A stretch of DNA of 64,000 nucleotides from Bermanella sp040371755 (GTDB taxonomy: Bacteria > Pseudomonadota > Gammaproteobacteria > Pseudomonadales > Oceanobacteraceae), in contig NZ_BAABWE010000004.1 of NCBI RefSeq assembly GCF_040371755.1, positions 124,001 through 188,000 of the forward strand, read 5' to 3'. How positions within the stretch are numbered: the stretch's first letter is position 1; each line of letters begins with the position of its first letter. The position numbers were made by a program, and so were the translations under genes. The notes beneath the pieces are model-generated. The model was not told where the DNA came from and did not search any database. It worked only from the letters and a program-made list of their open reading frames with translations. Shown here one piece after another: positions 44,367 through 53,997 of the stretch.

Positions 44367-44906
44367 ATGTTTAAACCACGTACGGTTTCTAGTGATATGT
44401 TGGGCTTTACATTATTGGAGCTGGTAATTGTTATCACATTACTTGCGATACTGTCTGTAATTGCATTGCCACGCATGTCCAATAATTACGATGATGCCCA
44501 TCATAGTTCAGTTCTAGCCACTGGAGGCGCACTTGCCAGTGCGGTTATGTTGGCTCGCACTCAGTGGGTGGCAATCGGTGGGAATGGCCCTGTGGACTCA
44601 ATTAAAGGGTTCGGGCGTAATGATGTGGCTACCACTGAACAGGGATGGCCAAGTGATGCTCAACAAACGACAGCTTCATCCCATAGCCCTTCTTTGTCCG
44701 GTGATGTTTTACGCTGTATTCGCATATGGGATGCATTGCTATCGACAAACGGGATTACCGTTTCAAGTGTATCGGGTGAGGGGGTCAATTATCTTGTGAC
44801 AACCAATGCCGATTCAAAATGTATTTATACTTATCAGCAGGGCGCTAGTAATAGCAGAATCGAATATGATTTATCCTCAGGCGCAGTACTAACCATATTG
44901 AAATGA
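44367..44906 (+). CDS. mshB: Type IV prepilin-like protein MshB
   Basis: About 179 residues from ATG 44367 (a GTG at 44358 is in frame). The leader of 13 residues ends at Gly before FTLLELVIVITLLAILSVI, with Glu5 conserved for prepilin peptidase and assembly. Two cysteines in the C-terminal half (CIRIW, SKCIY) could form the D-loop disulfide. Probably a minor pilin or MshB. It directly follows mshG, where mshF is found in Vibrio. Confidence 0.85.
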   Translation: MFKPRTVSSDMLGFTLLELVIVITLLAILSVIALPRMSNNYDDAHHSSVLATGGALASAVMLARTQWVAIGGNGPVDSIKGFGRNDVATTEQGWPSDAQQTTASSHSPSLSGDVLRCIRIWDALLSTNGITVSSVSGEGVNYLVTTNADSKCIYTYQQGASNSRIEYDLSSGAVLTILK

Positions 44907-44913
44907 TATTTTT

Positions 44914-44962
44914 CTACTACACTTAAATTAGGTAGGGCAATGCTCTCAAAGGGTGTGTAGTA
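44914..44962. repeat. Inverted repeat in the leader of the major pilin gene
   Basis: TACTACAC and GTGTAGTA form an 8-base-pair stem closing a 32-base loop, ending 15 bases before the pilin start. It might stabilise the pilin mRNA or regulate read-through from mshB, giving more pilin than platform protein. Confidence 0.4.
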
Positions 44963-44977
44963 AAAATGGAGAATACT

Positions 44978-45469
44978 ATGGTGATAACAAATACAATTAA
45001 GTCTAATTATAATCAAGTAGGGTTTACCTTAATTGAGTTAATTATGGTTATTGTGATTTTAGGGATTTTAAGTGCTGTTGCCTTACCCAAATTTGCTGAT
45101 TTTTCTAGTGATGCTGAAACCTCCAGTATTGAAGGGGCAAGAGGCGCTGTGAAATCCAGTTCGGCCATAGCTCATGCGCAATATTTAGCTGATGGCGGAA
45201 GTCCAGCCAGTGTGGTTCTAGAAGACATCACTGTCGTTATGGTAGGGGGTTATCCTTCGGCTAACGCTGCTGTCGTAAATATTTGTGATGCAGCGGGATT
45301 AGATTCTGCTGATTATACCTGTACTACGGCATCTGGTGATGGTACAGCGAATAGTCCAAGGGTGATGAGTATTGTATTAAATGGTAAGACATGTGGTTTT
45401 ACTTATACTGAGCCAGATTTTGATGGCGACCCTGCAGCACCAGCTATTAGTGCTTTATCAGGTTGTTAA
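44978..45469 (+). CDS. mshA: Major pilin MshA
   Basis: 163 residues from ATG 44978, six bases after GGAG. An ATG at 44966 would include the ribosome site. The leader of 15 residues ends in Gly before FTLIELIMVIVILGILSAV. Mature Glu5 is present. Cysteines NICDAA, YTCTTA, KTCGF and the final SGC suggest disulfides. It is the best candidate for the main pilus subunit because of its place, small size and its own leader hairpin. Confidence 0.88.
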   Translation: MVITNTIKSNYNQVGFTLIELIMVIVILGILSAVALPKFADFSSDAETSSIEGARGAVKSSSAIAHAQYLADGGSPASVVLEDITVVMVGGYPSANAAVVNICDAAGLDSADYTCTTASGDGTANSPRVMSIVLNGKTCGFTYTEPDFDGDPAAPAISALSGC

Positions 45470-45480
45470 TGTGATTCATT

Positions 45481-45996
45481 ATGACCACCAAGGCGAATGG
45501 ATTCACCTTAATTGAGCTCATCGTTGTTATCGTATTAATTTCGATATTAAGCGCCGTGGGCATTGGTCTATTTTCAAGCCCTTCACAGTATACGCCATCA
45601 CTTGCAAGCGAAGCTTGGATCAACCAGCTTCGCTATTCACAGCGACAAGCCTTTTTAAAAACGCAGCTTACTCAGCCTTTATTATTGACTATCTCTAGAA
45701 CCTCCGAAGTTTGGCGATTTACATTATCGCAGGCTGGACAATTCATTGATGAGTTTGATGTTGAGCATAATGGCTTATCTATCAATTACTCCAATGCTAG
45801 TTTTTCAAATGAATGTGCTTTGTTATCGGTTATGTCGTTTCCTGCTACGTTTCGCTTTGATGGCTATGGTGATTTGGTAGATGCGTCAAATAATAAATTA
45901 AGCAGTAATCATCGTTTTTGTGTGCCTTCAACTCAAAGTAAGAATTGGTGCCTGTCGCCAAGCGGATATGCATATGGAGGTGAATGTGTACCGTAG
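45481..45996 (+). CDS. mshC: Minor prepilin MshC-like
   Basis: This 171-residue protein has a 7-residue leader MTTKANG, then FTLIELIVVIVLISILSAVG. Four cysteines are spread in the globular part. The position after mshA and the pseudopilin-like profile fit MshC, a minor pilin of the initiating complex. Confidence 0.83.
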   Translation: MTTKANGFTLIELIVVIVLISILSAVGIGLFSSPSQYTPSLASEAWINQLRYSQRQAFLKTQLTQPLLLTISRTSEVWRFTLSQAGQFIDEFDVEHNGLSINYSNASFSNECALLSVMSFPATFRFDGYGDLVDASNNKLSSNHRFCVPSTQSKNWCLSPSGYAYGGECVP

Positions 45997-46486
45997 TCAG
46001 GGTTTTACATTTGTTGAGATGTTAATCGCGATTGTTATATTGGCTATAGCATTATCAACATTAACATCTTCACTCTCTACATCAATTGTTCAAGGTACTG
46101 CGCCTATTATTGAGGCAAAAGCTCAATCATTAATGCAGGGGTACTTAGACGAAATATTACCCCTTAATTTTGATGATCAAACCCCCCAAGGTGGTGGTGA
46201 AGTTGCATTAGCTCAGTCACCATGCACCATTTCAAATGAGGGACAAAGTAGAAATCAGTTTGACGATGTTGATGACTATGGCGGTATCAATGATCAGCCC
46301 CCTGTACTTTTGCAAAGTGGGTTTGATACCACACAGTATACTGATTTCGCTGTGACAATTAACGTTGAATGTGCAGGCTTAGAATTAGGTCTGAGTGAAA
46401 ACCATTTGGTAAAACGCATTACCGTGAGTGTAACTTCGTCTAATTCTTTGCAAAGACGTATGAGTGCGTACCGAGGGAATTTTTAA
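45986..46486 (+). CDS. mshD: Minor prepilin MshD-like
   Basis: I place the start at GTG 45986, five bases after GGAGG. This gives 166 residues and a 6-residue leader MYRSQG before FTFVEMLIAIVILAIALSTL. An earlier start (45920) would bury the leader. It overlaps mshC by 11 bases. Conserved Glu5 and a mostly soluble C terminus fit a minor pilin. Confidence 0.82.
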   Translation: MYRSQGFTFVEMLIAIVILAIALSTLTSSLSTSIVQGTAPIIEAKAQSLMQGYLDEILPLNFDDQTPQGGGEVALAQSPCTISNEGQSRNQFDDVDDYGGINDQPPVLLQSGFDTTQYTDFAVTINVECAGLELGLSENHLVKRITVSVTSSNSLQRRMSAYRGNF

Positions 46487-47313
46487 TGGTTATTAAGTGG
46501 CCTAAAAAAATGACCGGTTTTACTTTAATAGAGTTAATTATCACAATGGTGATAATTTCTGTGTTAGCCGTTGGTAGTGTAGAGTTTGTCAGCTTAACTG
46601 CTATATCGTTTGTCGGTACTTTGGAGAGAACAAATCACAGCGCGATAGCATCAATTATAAATGAGAAATTAACAAGACAAATTCGTAATGCATTACCAAA
46701 TAGTGTGCGGATAAACTCTGATAGTTCATGTGTTGAATTTATTCCTATATTAAGTGCCAGCCAATATTTACAAGCACCTATTTTAGGTTCGGAAAATATA
46801 GATACCGAAATTCATGTTGTAAGTATTGATAGTTCACTGCCTCAATTGGGTTATGTTGCCATATACCCGAGAAAACAGGGAAGCGATCTTTTTGACAATA
46901 GTCGAAATCCTGGAATGATCTCATCTTCTCAAGCCACTTATACTAGTGATGTAGGCGACGCAAGTGTGTTTAATTTTGCTAGTGGTTTTCGATTTGAATT
47001 TGAGTCGAGTCAAAAAAGAATGTTTTTTGTAAGTGAGCCAAATGCATTCTGTCAGATTGATAATTCATTATTTTGGTTTTCTAATTATGGCTTCATTGGA
47101 AGTATTAATAATCTATCTGCAAATTTACCCAATTCACTACCTAATAGAAAGCTAATTGCAAATGGCTTGGTTGATAATAGTTTAGAGTTCCAAATAGATT
47201 TAGGCTCGTTACAGCGTAGCAGTATTGTTTCGATTAATTATCAATTAAACAATGGTGGTAATGCTGAAGTTTTACAAGTGAATAGGGAGGTTCAAATTAG
47301 AAATGTACCTTAA
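46486..47313 (+). CDS. mshO: Minor prepilin MshO-like
   Basis: This 275-residue prepilin has leader MVIKWPKKMTG before FTLIELIITMVIISVLAVG. Its start shares one base with the mshD stop (TAATG). The larger globular domain is usual for MshO, which resembles the pseudopilins PulJ/GspJ. Confidence 0.83.
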   Translation: MVIKWPKKMTGFTLIELIITMVIISVLAVGSVEFVSLTAISFVGTLERTNHSAIASIINEKLTRQIRNALPNSVRINSDSSCVEFIPILSASQYLQAPILGSENIDTEIHVVSIDSSLPQLGYVAIYPRKQGSDLFDNSRNPGMISSSQATYTSDVGDASVFNFASGFRFEFESSQKRMFFVSEPNAFCQIDNSLFWFSNYGFIGSINNLSANLPNSLPNRKLIANGLVDNSLEFQIDLGSLQRSSIVSINYQLNNGGNAEVLQVNREVQIRNVP

Positions 47314-47719
47314 TTCTATTCATGTTAAGCATCAGTTAGGTTTAGGTTTGCCAAGTGCTCTATTTTTGATTCTGATACTGACATTGCTACTTTCAGCTAT
47401 GAACCGATTTAATGATGTAAATGCGGCGGCTTATGGACGCGAATGGTTAAGCCTGAGAGCATTCTACGTGGCGGAAAGTGGTGCGCAAATTGCTGCGGTT
47501 TATAGTTTGAATTCTGAGCAGACACTAAGTTCATGCACTGCTAACTTTATTCAAGATCAGTTAATGACGGGTATAGGTTTTTCTGAATGCATACTCAACG
47601 TAAGCTGTGATGTTAAAACCGTTTCTAGTAAAAATTACTACACGTTTACCAGTGAGGGTAGTTGTGGCTTAGAGAAGGATCAGGCCATAAGGGTTGTTCA
47701 AATTCGGGTCGTACCATGA
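47303..47719 (+). CDS. mshP: MshP-like (PilX-type) pilus accessory protein
   Basis: This 138-residue protein has one N-terminal hydrophobic helix (about 14-35) without a canonical prepilin glycine-Phe site. It carries the PilX-type segment LRAFYVAESGAQIAAVYSL and four cysteines. The mshO stop is overlapped by 11 bases. Confidence 0.8.
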   Translation: MYLNSIHVKHQLGLGLPSALFLILILTLLLSAMNRFNDVNAAAYGREWLSLRAFYVAESGAQIAAVYSLNSEQTLSSCTANFIQDQLMTGIGFSECILNVSCDVKTVSSKNYYTFTSEGSCGLEKDQAIRVVQIRVVP

Positions 47720-50700
47720 TGAATTTATCGCTCATATTCGGATTCATTATTTTATTATTAACTAACCCAGTTTGGTCTGATTGTTCTCCATATGCCGGAT
47801 TGGTTAGTATTAATGAAGTGAGTAAAGAGCATCAATTTTTTAATAATGATGATGATTTTATCGAGATTAAAAAACTAGATAATACGATCAATAATTCACT
47901 ATTAGATAATTGGAATATACAAATATGTGAAACTATATTTATCATTTTTTACTCTTGTTCTAGTGTTTTGTCTTTATCCGATGCTGATCGAACGGGAAAG
48001 TATTGGGTATACTCCGGTTCCCCTGAGCCTTCAAGTTACATCGATTGGATTGGTGGGTTTGATATTATATTAACTGATGAAAATGATGATGTTGTTGACT
48101 ATTTAACGGTTAATAATGTGAATCCACAATTTGAAAACTGTGTTTATCCATTCCCTATTTCAGCAAGTGGTGCTGCTTCTACTCGAAGAACATATCGAAC
48201 TCCAGATGGTGTGGGAGACTGGCAAGTCCCTACAGGGAATTCAGTTCCTCCTACAGAAGGGGAAGATAACTCGACGCCACCTCCACTGCCTGCTGGAGCA
48301 CCTAGCCTGAGTTTTTTAGAAGATGTTGTAGTGAGTCAAGGTGGTAGTGCAGTGCTGACATTTGTTTTAAATACTTCTTTTACTAGTGATGTAGTGATTA
48401 ATTATACCACGGTAAATGGTGATGCCGCTGCGGGTACAGATTATATTTTAAAATCAGGCAGTGTGACGATAAGCGCAGGTCAAACTCAAGTTACTGTAAA
48501 TGTTGATACGATAGATACAAATAATTCAGTAGATAGTTATTTTTTTATGACTATAGAAAGTGCAACTAATGCGGATGTTGTTGATCAAGTTGCTAAAATC
48601 ACAATAATACAAGCCTCTTTGGCGGATCACTTTTCAATTACTCACACGGGTATCGGTGTAAACTGTGAAGCGGAGTTGATTACTATTGATGCTATGCGTT
48701 CGGATAATAGCATTATGAGTAATTACACTGGCACCATAGACTTGTCCACAACAACATCCAATGGTGATTGGTCCATTAGTGGTAGTACGCAAGGTACGCT
48801 GATCACTGGTGCAAGCGATTCAGGTATTGCTGAATACCAATTTTCATCTCTTGATAATGGCTCCGTGCAGTTGTATTTATCTAATACGCATGTGGAAACA
48901 ACCAATATTAATATTGTAGATGGTTTTAATATTTCAGAGACAACAGGTAATGCGAATCAAGCGGATGATGAAGATATTATATTTCAAACTTCTATCTTCC
49001 GGTTTTTATATGATGATGGTGTTATAGAGTCTCAGATTTTTCCTGACTTAATATCTTATAAGCCCCTCCAGATTGATTTAGTTGATCATCCCGTGATGTT
49101 ACGTGCGATAACAACCGATATTGAAACTGGAGTATGTCAGTCATTATTTTCAGGGCCCCAAACTATACAAATTGCTGTTGAATGTAATGATCCGTTAGCA
49201 TGTGACGGATCAGGGAATTCCAATTTTTTAATTGATGGAAATTCAATATCTGAAAATACCGGTTCAGTAGGCTCTTATACCTCTGTTTTGTTGAATTTCT
49301 CTTTAAATAGTACGGCGCGGTTGCCTGATGTTGTGTATCAAGATGCGGGCAGCATAACATTACATGCTTTTAAAGCATTATCTGGGAGTAATATATTGGG
49401 TGCATCCCAATCCATGACGTTTATTCCTGCTGGTTTTTGTCTTAATGTAAATGAAATTAATAGTGAATGTGCTGGCAGTAATGATGCAGATTACGCCAGT
49501 TGTAGTGTATTTAAAAAATCAGGAGAGTCTTTTTCTGTTACAACAAGTGCCCAAGGCTGGGAATCTAATGGGGATCTTGATTTCTGCGATAATAATAAAA
49601 CGCTTTTGTCGTTTAATCATGCGGTGAATTTATCACCTAGTCTGATAGCTCCCAGTTCCGGCTTTACGGGTTATATTACTCAAACTAGTGCAGATCTTGT
49701 TGCTGGAACAAAAACATTTGATATGGCATGGAGTGAAATGGGGGTTGTGAGCCTTGATATAGGTGGGAATAGCTATTTATCCAAAGATTTACCTGTTACT
49801 TCCTCTAAGCCTATTGGACGCTTTACTCCAAGTTCATTCCGATTGACGAAACAAGATGATGGTGAATTCAACTCAGCGAATAACGGCTTTACATATACAG
49901 GGCAAATTAATGAATTTGGTGACGGTGTAATTACCTATGATAGTGCGCCACAGTATCAGTTTGATGCAGTTAATGCTTTTCCAGCTGCGGATGTACTACA
50001 GAACTATATTGGTGATTTTTTCAAGAATCCACAGCCGACATTAAACGTGACGTTAAATAACGTGGGCAATGATAATGTTACACCTTTAACATTAAATTCA
50101 GTTTTATCTGCACATGCGTTTAGTTATCAATCTTCTAACTCAATATATTCAGCCAGTTTTAATTTATTTGATCATTATTATGTAGAAAGAACCATGCTGG
50201 CATTAATCGCTCCTTTTGATTTGGATGTGTTGATTAATATTAATAGCTTTTCAGATGATGACAATATAACGGGAAATTCATTGAGTTTTACGCCTATAGG
50301 TAGCGAGGTTAGATATGGGCGTTTAAATATAGAAAATGCTTTTGGTTCGGAATTAAGCGAACTTACACATAATATGTATGCGGAATATTATGACGGTCAG
50401 ACATTCCAATTAAATGAATTGGACTCTAATACTAATGTGGATATCAGTGAGTTTTTTAATTTTCTAGTGACGGACGTAGGTGACGCTTCAACCCCTCTTA
50501 TTACGGGGGACACTTCATTAAGTGGTCAAGATTTTGATTCGGGTTCGTTAAATGCAGGGATATGGCGGTTGTCTTGGAGTGCCCCAGCTAATGGCCATTA
50601 TGGAACCATTACTACACAATATTCGTCTCCGTCATGGCTAACCTATAACTGGGATGAAAGTCTAGATACCAGTGAAGAAGGGCCAATTACAAATGTGACG

Positions 50701-50754
50701 TTTGGACGCTATCGAGGCCATGATAAAATTATCTACTGGAAAGAACTTTATTAG
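47716..50754 (+). CDS. mshQ: MshQ, large secreted tip/adhesin-like protein
   Basis: 1012 residues from ATG 47716 (overlaps the mshP stop by four bases). A signal peptide ends near VWS. A lamin-tail-like domain covers about 25-160 (LVSINEVSKEHQFF), then a proline/glycine linker and a Calx-beta domain (about 195-295, INYTTVNGDAAAGTDYI). A long beta-rich C-terminal region ends in a DUF6701-type part with FGRYRGHDKIIYWKELY. It closes the operon and is likely displayed at the pilus tip or on the surface. Confidence 0.88.
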   Translation: MMNLSLIFGFIILLLTNPVWSDCSPYAGLVSINEVSKEHQFFNNDDDFIEIKKLDNTINNSLLDNWNIQICETIFIIFYSCSSVLSLSDADRTGKYWVYSGSPEPSSYIDWIGGFDIILTDENDDVVDYLTVNNVNPQFENCVYPFPISASGAASTRRTYRTPDGVGDWQVPTGNSVPPTEGEDNSTPPPLPAGAPSLSFLEDVVVSQGGSAVLTFVLNTSFTSDVVINYTTVNGDAAAGTDYILKSGSVTISAGQTQVTVNVDTIDTNNSVDSYFFMTIESATNADVVDQVAKITIIQASLADHFSITHTGIGVNCEAELITIDAMRSDNSIMSNYTGTIDLSTTTSNGDWSISGSTQGTLITGASDSGIAEYQFSSLDNGSVQLYLSNTHVETTNINIVDGFNISETTGNANQADDEDIIFQTSIFRFLYDDGVIESQIFPDLISYKPLQIDLVDHPVMLRAITTDIETGVCQSLFSGPQTIQIAVECNDPLACDGSGNSNFLIDGNSISENTGSVGSYTSVLLNFSLNSTARLPDVVYQDAGSITLHAFKALSGSNILGASQSMTFIPAGFCLNVNEINSECAGSNDADYASCSVFKKSGESFSVTTSAQGWESNGDLDFCDNNKTLLSFNHAVNLSPSLIAPSSGFTGYITQTSADLVAGTKTFDMAWSEMGVVSLDIGGNSYLSKDLPVTSSKPIGRFTPSSFRLTKQDDGEFNSANNGFTYTGQINEFGDGVITYDSAPQYQFDAVNAFPAADVLQNYIGDFFKNPQPTLNVTLNNVGNDNVTPLTLNSVLSAHAFSYQSSNSIYSASFNLFDHYYVERTMLALIAPFDLDVLININSFSDDDNITGNSLSFTPIGSEVRYGRLNIENAFGSELSELTHNMYAEYYDGQTFQLNELDSNTNVDISEFFNFLVTDVGDASTPLITGDTSLSGQDFDSGSLNAGIWRLSWSAPANGHYGTITTQYSSPSWLTYNWDESLDTSEEGPITNVTFGRYRGHDKIIYWKELY

Positions 50755-50854
50755 CCCATGCTCTTAGAATCTAAACTTCATATATTTTTAAATTATAAAT
50801 CCTTAAATTATTCATGCACTATACTTAATACAATTCTTCAATAGGATATCTTCG

Positions 50855-51280
50855 ATGATTACTTTTGATACTGAGTTAGGAGGGTATGACGTTGATATCA
50901 GTGGACGAACATTATTATTAAATGTTCGTGGTGTGATCGAATTAGAAACCGCATTGCGTTTTATGCTTCAAGCTAAAGTTCTTATTTCTCAATTACCTCA
51001 TAACCATTGGGCATCTTTAGTTGATTTGACAGAATGGGGCTTACATCCACCTGAGGTGGTTGAGTTTATCCATGAGTTTCAAAATTGGGCAGAAGATAAT
51101 GGCCAGCTGGCTGAAGCCGCGGTCGTGAATAAAAGTGTATTGAAGATTATGGCGAGAGAAAAAGACGCACAATTTAGGCGTAATAAAACGGTTAAGCAGG
51201 AATACTTTGATAAAAGAAGCGAAGCTGAAAATTGGCTTCGCATTCTTTCTTTTATGAGTGAGTTCTCGTCAGAGGATTAA
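50855..51280 (+). CDS. Conserved hypothetical protein, possible STAS-like fold
   Basis: This 141-residue cytoplasmic protein has no signal or membrane segment. The N-terminal order of strand (GYDVDISGRTLLLNVRGVI), helix (LETALRFMLQAK) and strand (HWASLVDLTEWGL) resembles a SpoIIAA/STAS layout. I cannot assign a function. It follows mshQ after 100 bases and overlaps the convergent ntrC stop by four bases. Confidence 0.6.
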   Translation: MITFDTELGGYDVDISGRTLLLNVRGVIELETALRFMLQAKVLISQLPHNHWASLVDLTEWGLHPPEVVEFIHEFQNWAEDNGQLAEAAVVNKSVLKIMAREKDAQFRRNKTVKQEYFDKRSEAENWLRILSFMSEFSSED

Positions 51281-52701
51281 TCAATCTCTTCCTCTTCTGG
51301 GCTGTCTTCCATACCCAATTCTTTAATCTTACGGGTTAACGTATTACGACCCCAGCCTAGTAATATTGAGGCATCACGACGACGACCTGCTGTGTGCTTC
51401 AGTGCAGTTTCAATCATGATGCGTTCAAAAATAGGTACGGCGGAATCTAAAATCCCTTTTTTACCTTGAGCTAATTGCTGGTCAGCCCAATTTCTGAGCG
51501 CGTGCTCCCAATTATTACTGGTTGTGGCTTTTTCTTCTTGGTTTAGTAGCTCAGGGGGTAAGTCGTTAATATGCACTTCACGACCAGAGGCCATAACCGT
51601 AATCCAGCGACAGGTATTTTCTAACTGGCGTACGTTACCTTGCCAAGGAAGTGTGCATAGGTAATCTTCCGTTTCGCTTTTCAGTACTTTTGCTTCTACG
51701 CCTAGTTCTTCGGCTGCACGATTTAAAAAGTGGTGTAATAAACGTGGTACGTCTTCACGGCGCTCAGCTAAGGCAGGTAAATGAATACGGATAACATTCA
51801 AGCGGTGAAATAAATCTTCTCGGAATGTGCCTGCTTTTACTAGGCCTTCTAAGTCTTGGTGGGTGGCTGCAATGATTCGCACATTTACCTTTACAGGTGT
51901 ACTACCACCTACACGGTAAAATTCACCATCTGCTAATACTCGTAATAAACGGGTTTGGGTATCTGCAGGCATATCACCGATTTCGTCTAGAAATAAGGTA
52001 CCGCCATCGGCTTGTTCAAAACGTCCACGGCGTTGACCGCCTGCACCCGTAAACGAGCCTTTTTCATGGCCAAATAATTCACTTTCAATTAAGTCTTTTG
52101 GAATGGCAGCCATGTTTAATGCGACAAAAGGCTGTTCACTACGGGGACTGTGTTTGTGAAGAGCGTGAGCGACTAACTCTTTACCGGTTCCTGATTCACC
52201 GTTGATTAATACAGTGATATTAGAGTGGCTTAAGCGACCAATGGCACGAAACACTTCTTGCATGGCAGGTGCTTCACCAATGATTTCAGTGTTCTTATAG
52301 GGTTCTGCCGGCTCTTGGTTATTAAGTGATGCTGTTTCATGTTTGTGAGCTATGGCGCGTTTTATAAGGCCAACTGCTTCATCTACATCAAATGGTTTTG
52401 GCAGGTACTCAAAGGCACCTTTTTGATAAGAGGTAACAGCACTGTCTAAGTCGCTATGAGCGGTCATGATGATTACCGGTATATTTGGGTCTACATCATG
52501 GACTTGCTGTAATAGTGTTAAACCGTCAATGCCTGGCATGCGTACGTCACAAATGATGGCATCTGGCACTTCTCGGTTTAATGCATTGATGACTTTGTCG
52601 CCGTTTTCAAAGGATTGGCTTTCAATGTTATCTTGCTCTAACGCCTTTTCTAATACCCAGCGTATAGAACGGTCGTCGTCGATAATCCAAACTTTATTCA
52701 T
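51277..52701 (-). CDS. glnG: Nitrogen regulation response regulator NtrC
   Basis: This 474-residue sigma-54 activator has a receiver domain with phosphoacceptor D52 (IICDVRMPGIDG). The AAA domain has Walker A GESGTGKE (168-175). A C-terminal Fis-type helix-turn-helix ends the protein (RRDASILLGWGRNTLTRKIKEL). The sigma-54 contact loop reads GSFTGA (215-220) instead of the usual GAFTGA. It activates nitrogen-assimilation genes such as glnA, whose upstream region here has matching sites. Cotranscribed with ntrB (16-base gap). Confidence 0.96.
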   Translation of the reverse strand: MNKVWIIDDDRSIRWVLEKALEQDNIESQSFENGDKVINALNREVPDAIICDVRMPGIDGLTLLQQVHDVDPNIPVIIMTAHSDLDSAVTSYQKGAFEYLPKPFDVDEAVGLIKRAIAHKHETASLNNQEPAEPYKNTEIIGEAPAMQEVFRAIGRLSHSNITVLINGESGTGKELVAHALHKHSPRSEQPFVALNMAAIPKDLIESELFGHEKGSFTGAGGQRRGRFEQADGGTLFLDEIGDMPADTQTRLLRVLADGEFYRVGGSTPVKVNVRIIAATHQDLEGLVKAGTFREDLFHRLNVIRIHLPALAERREDVPRLLHHFLNRAAEELGVEAKVLKSETEDYLCTLPWQGNVRQLENTCRWITVMASGREVHINDLPPELLNQEEKATTSNNWEHALRNWADQQLAQGKKGILDSAVPIFERIMIETALKHTAGRRRDASILLGWGRNTLTRKIKELGMEDSPEEEEID

Positions 52702-52717
52702 GGCTTAGTCCCAATCT

Positions 52718-53830
52718 TTAAAATATATTTTTTTGCACTTGAGCGGAATAATCGTTTTGATCAAGCTCTAGTGGTAAGTAAATTGAAAAATGCGTTTGTC
52801 CCGGCTTGCTATCACATTCAATAATTCCCTGGTGTTGATTGATTATGGACTGAGCGATGGATAGCCCAAGTCCGGTGCCTTCGGCTCGACCACTGACCAT
52901 TGGGAAGAACAAACTTTCTCTAATGTTTTCTGGAATACCAGGCCCGTTATCGATAATGCTTAGATGCAATACGAGTCTGTGTTTAGTGTGGCCAATGGTG
53001 AATTGGCGAATTGCCCGAGTTCTTAATGTGATCTCGGGGAAGTATTCAGGGTCTTGCTGCCCCAATAATGCTTGCATTGCATTACGGGTAATATTCAGCA
53101 CCACCTGAATAAGTTGCTCTTTGTCGGCCAAAAACTCAGGAATACTTGGGTCATAATCTCGACGTAATTTAAGGTGGCCTTCTGCTTCTACGAAAATCAA
53201 ACTGTGTACTCGCTCGAGTACTTCGTGGATATTAGTTGATTTTCGTTCGAGTAATTTATTGGGCCCTAGCATTTTATCTACTAGGTTTCTTAAGCGATCG
53301 ACTTCTTCAATGATGATATGGGTGTATTCTTTCAGTTCATCATTATCTAGCACGCGCTCTAATAATTGTGCGCTACCGCGAATGCCTCCTAAAGGATTTT
53401 TAATCTCATGGGCCATACCACGTACGAGTGCTTGGGTTGTGGCTTGTGCTGTAATGAGTTCTTCTTCACGGCTAATGCGTAACAAACGATCACGTGGGTG
53501 CATCTCAACAACGAGGCACATGGTTTTATCAAACTCAACAGGACTAACACTGTAATCTAGTGTGATGATTTGTTGATTCAAAAGCTTAACTTCGGCTTCT
53601 CGTTTTGTGAATGAGGTTTCTTGGCTAAGAGATGCTTCGAAGGTTTGCACATCCTGCTTAACATCTAAGAAGACAGTTTCAGCAGCTACGCCTACACAGC
53701 GACGACCACTGACTTGCAAAAGAGCCTCAGCAGCAGGATTGAGGTATTGAACAGACAGCTGATCATCTAGTACTAATATTGAACTATTTAGATGATTGAT
53801 CAGTTGCTTATAAAAAACGAAATCGGCCAT
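52718..53830 (-). CDS. glnL: Nitrogen sensor histidine kinase NtrB
   Basis: This 370-residue cytoplasmic kinase has an N-terminal PAS domain (about 8-65). The phosphoacceptor H141 lies in MAHEIKNPLGGIRGSAQLL. The N box is VVLNITRNAMQAL, and the G boxes are IDNGPGIPENIRE and GTGLGLSIAQ. It phosphorylates or dephosphorylates NtrC under control of PII. Order ntrB-ntrC and closeness to glnA are typical. Confidence 0.95.
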   Translation of the reverse strand: MADFVFYKQLINHLNSSILVLDDQLSVQYLNPAAEALLQVSGRRCVGVAAETVFLDVKQDVQTFEASLSQETSFTKREAEVKLLNQQIITLDYSVSPVEFDKTMCLVVEMHPRDRLLRISREEELITAQATTQALVRGMAHEIKNPLGGIRGSAQLLERVLDNDELKEYTHIIIEEVDRLRNLVDKMLGPNKLLERKSTNIHEVLERVHSLIFVEAEGHLKLRRDYDPSIPEFLADKEQLIQVVLNITRNAMQALLGQQDPEYFPEITLRTRAIRQFTIGHTKHRLVLHLSIIDNGPGIPENIRESLFFPMVSGRAEGTGLGLSIAQSIINQHQGIIECDSKPGQTHFSIYLPLELDQNDYSAQVQKNIF

Positions 53831-53997
53831 AACATATCTTTTCCTAGGTAATGGCCTTGTAGCAAGAAGTAAGCCATTTCAATTTTGCACTGTTATTGCC
53901 AAACCCTCCCATGAATAGGTGGTTCACAAGGGTGCTTTAGTTCGAAAGAACAAAATCAATGGTCAATATAGCACTATAATGATGCAGGCGTGCACCA

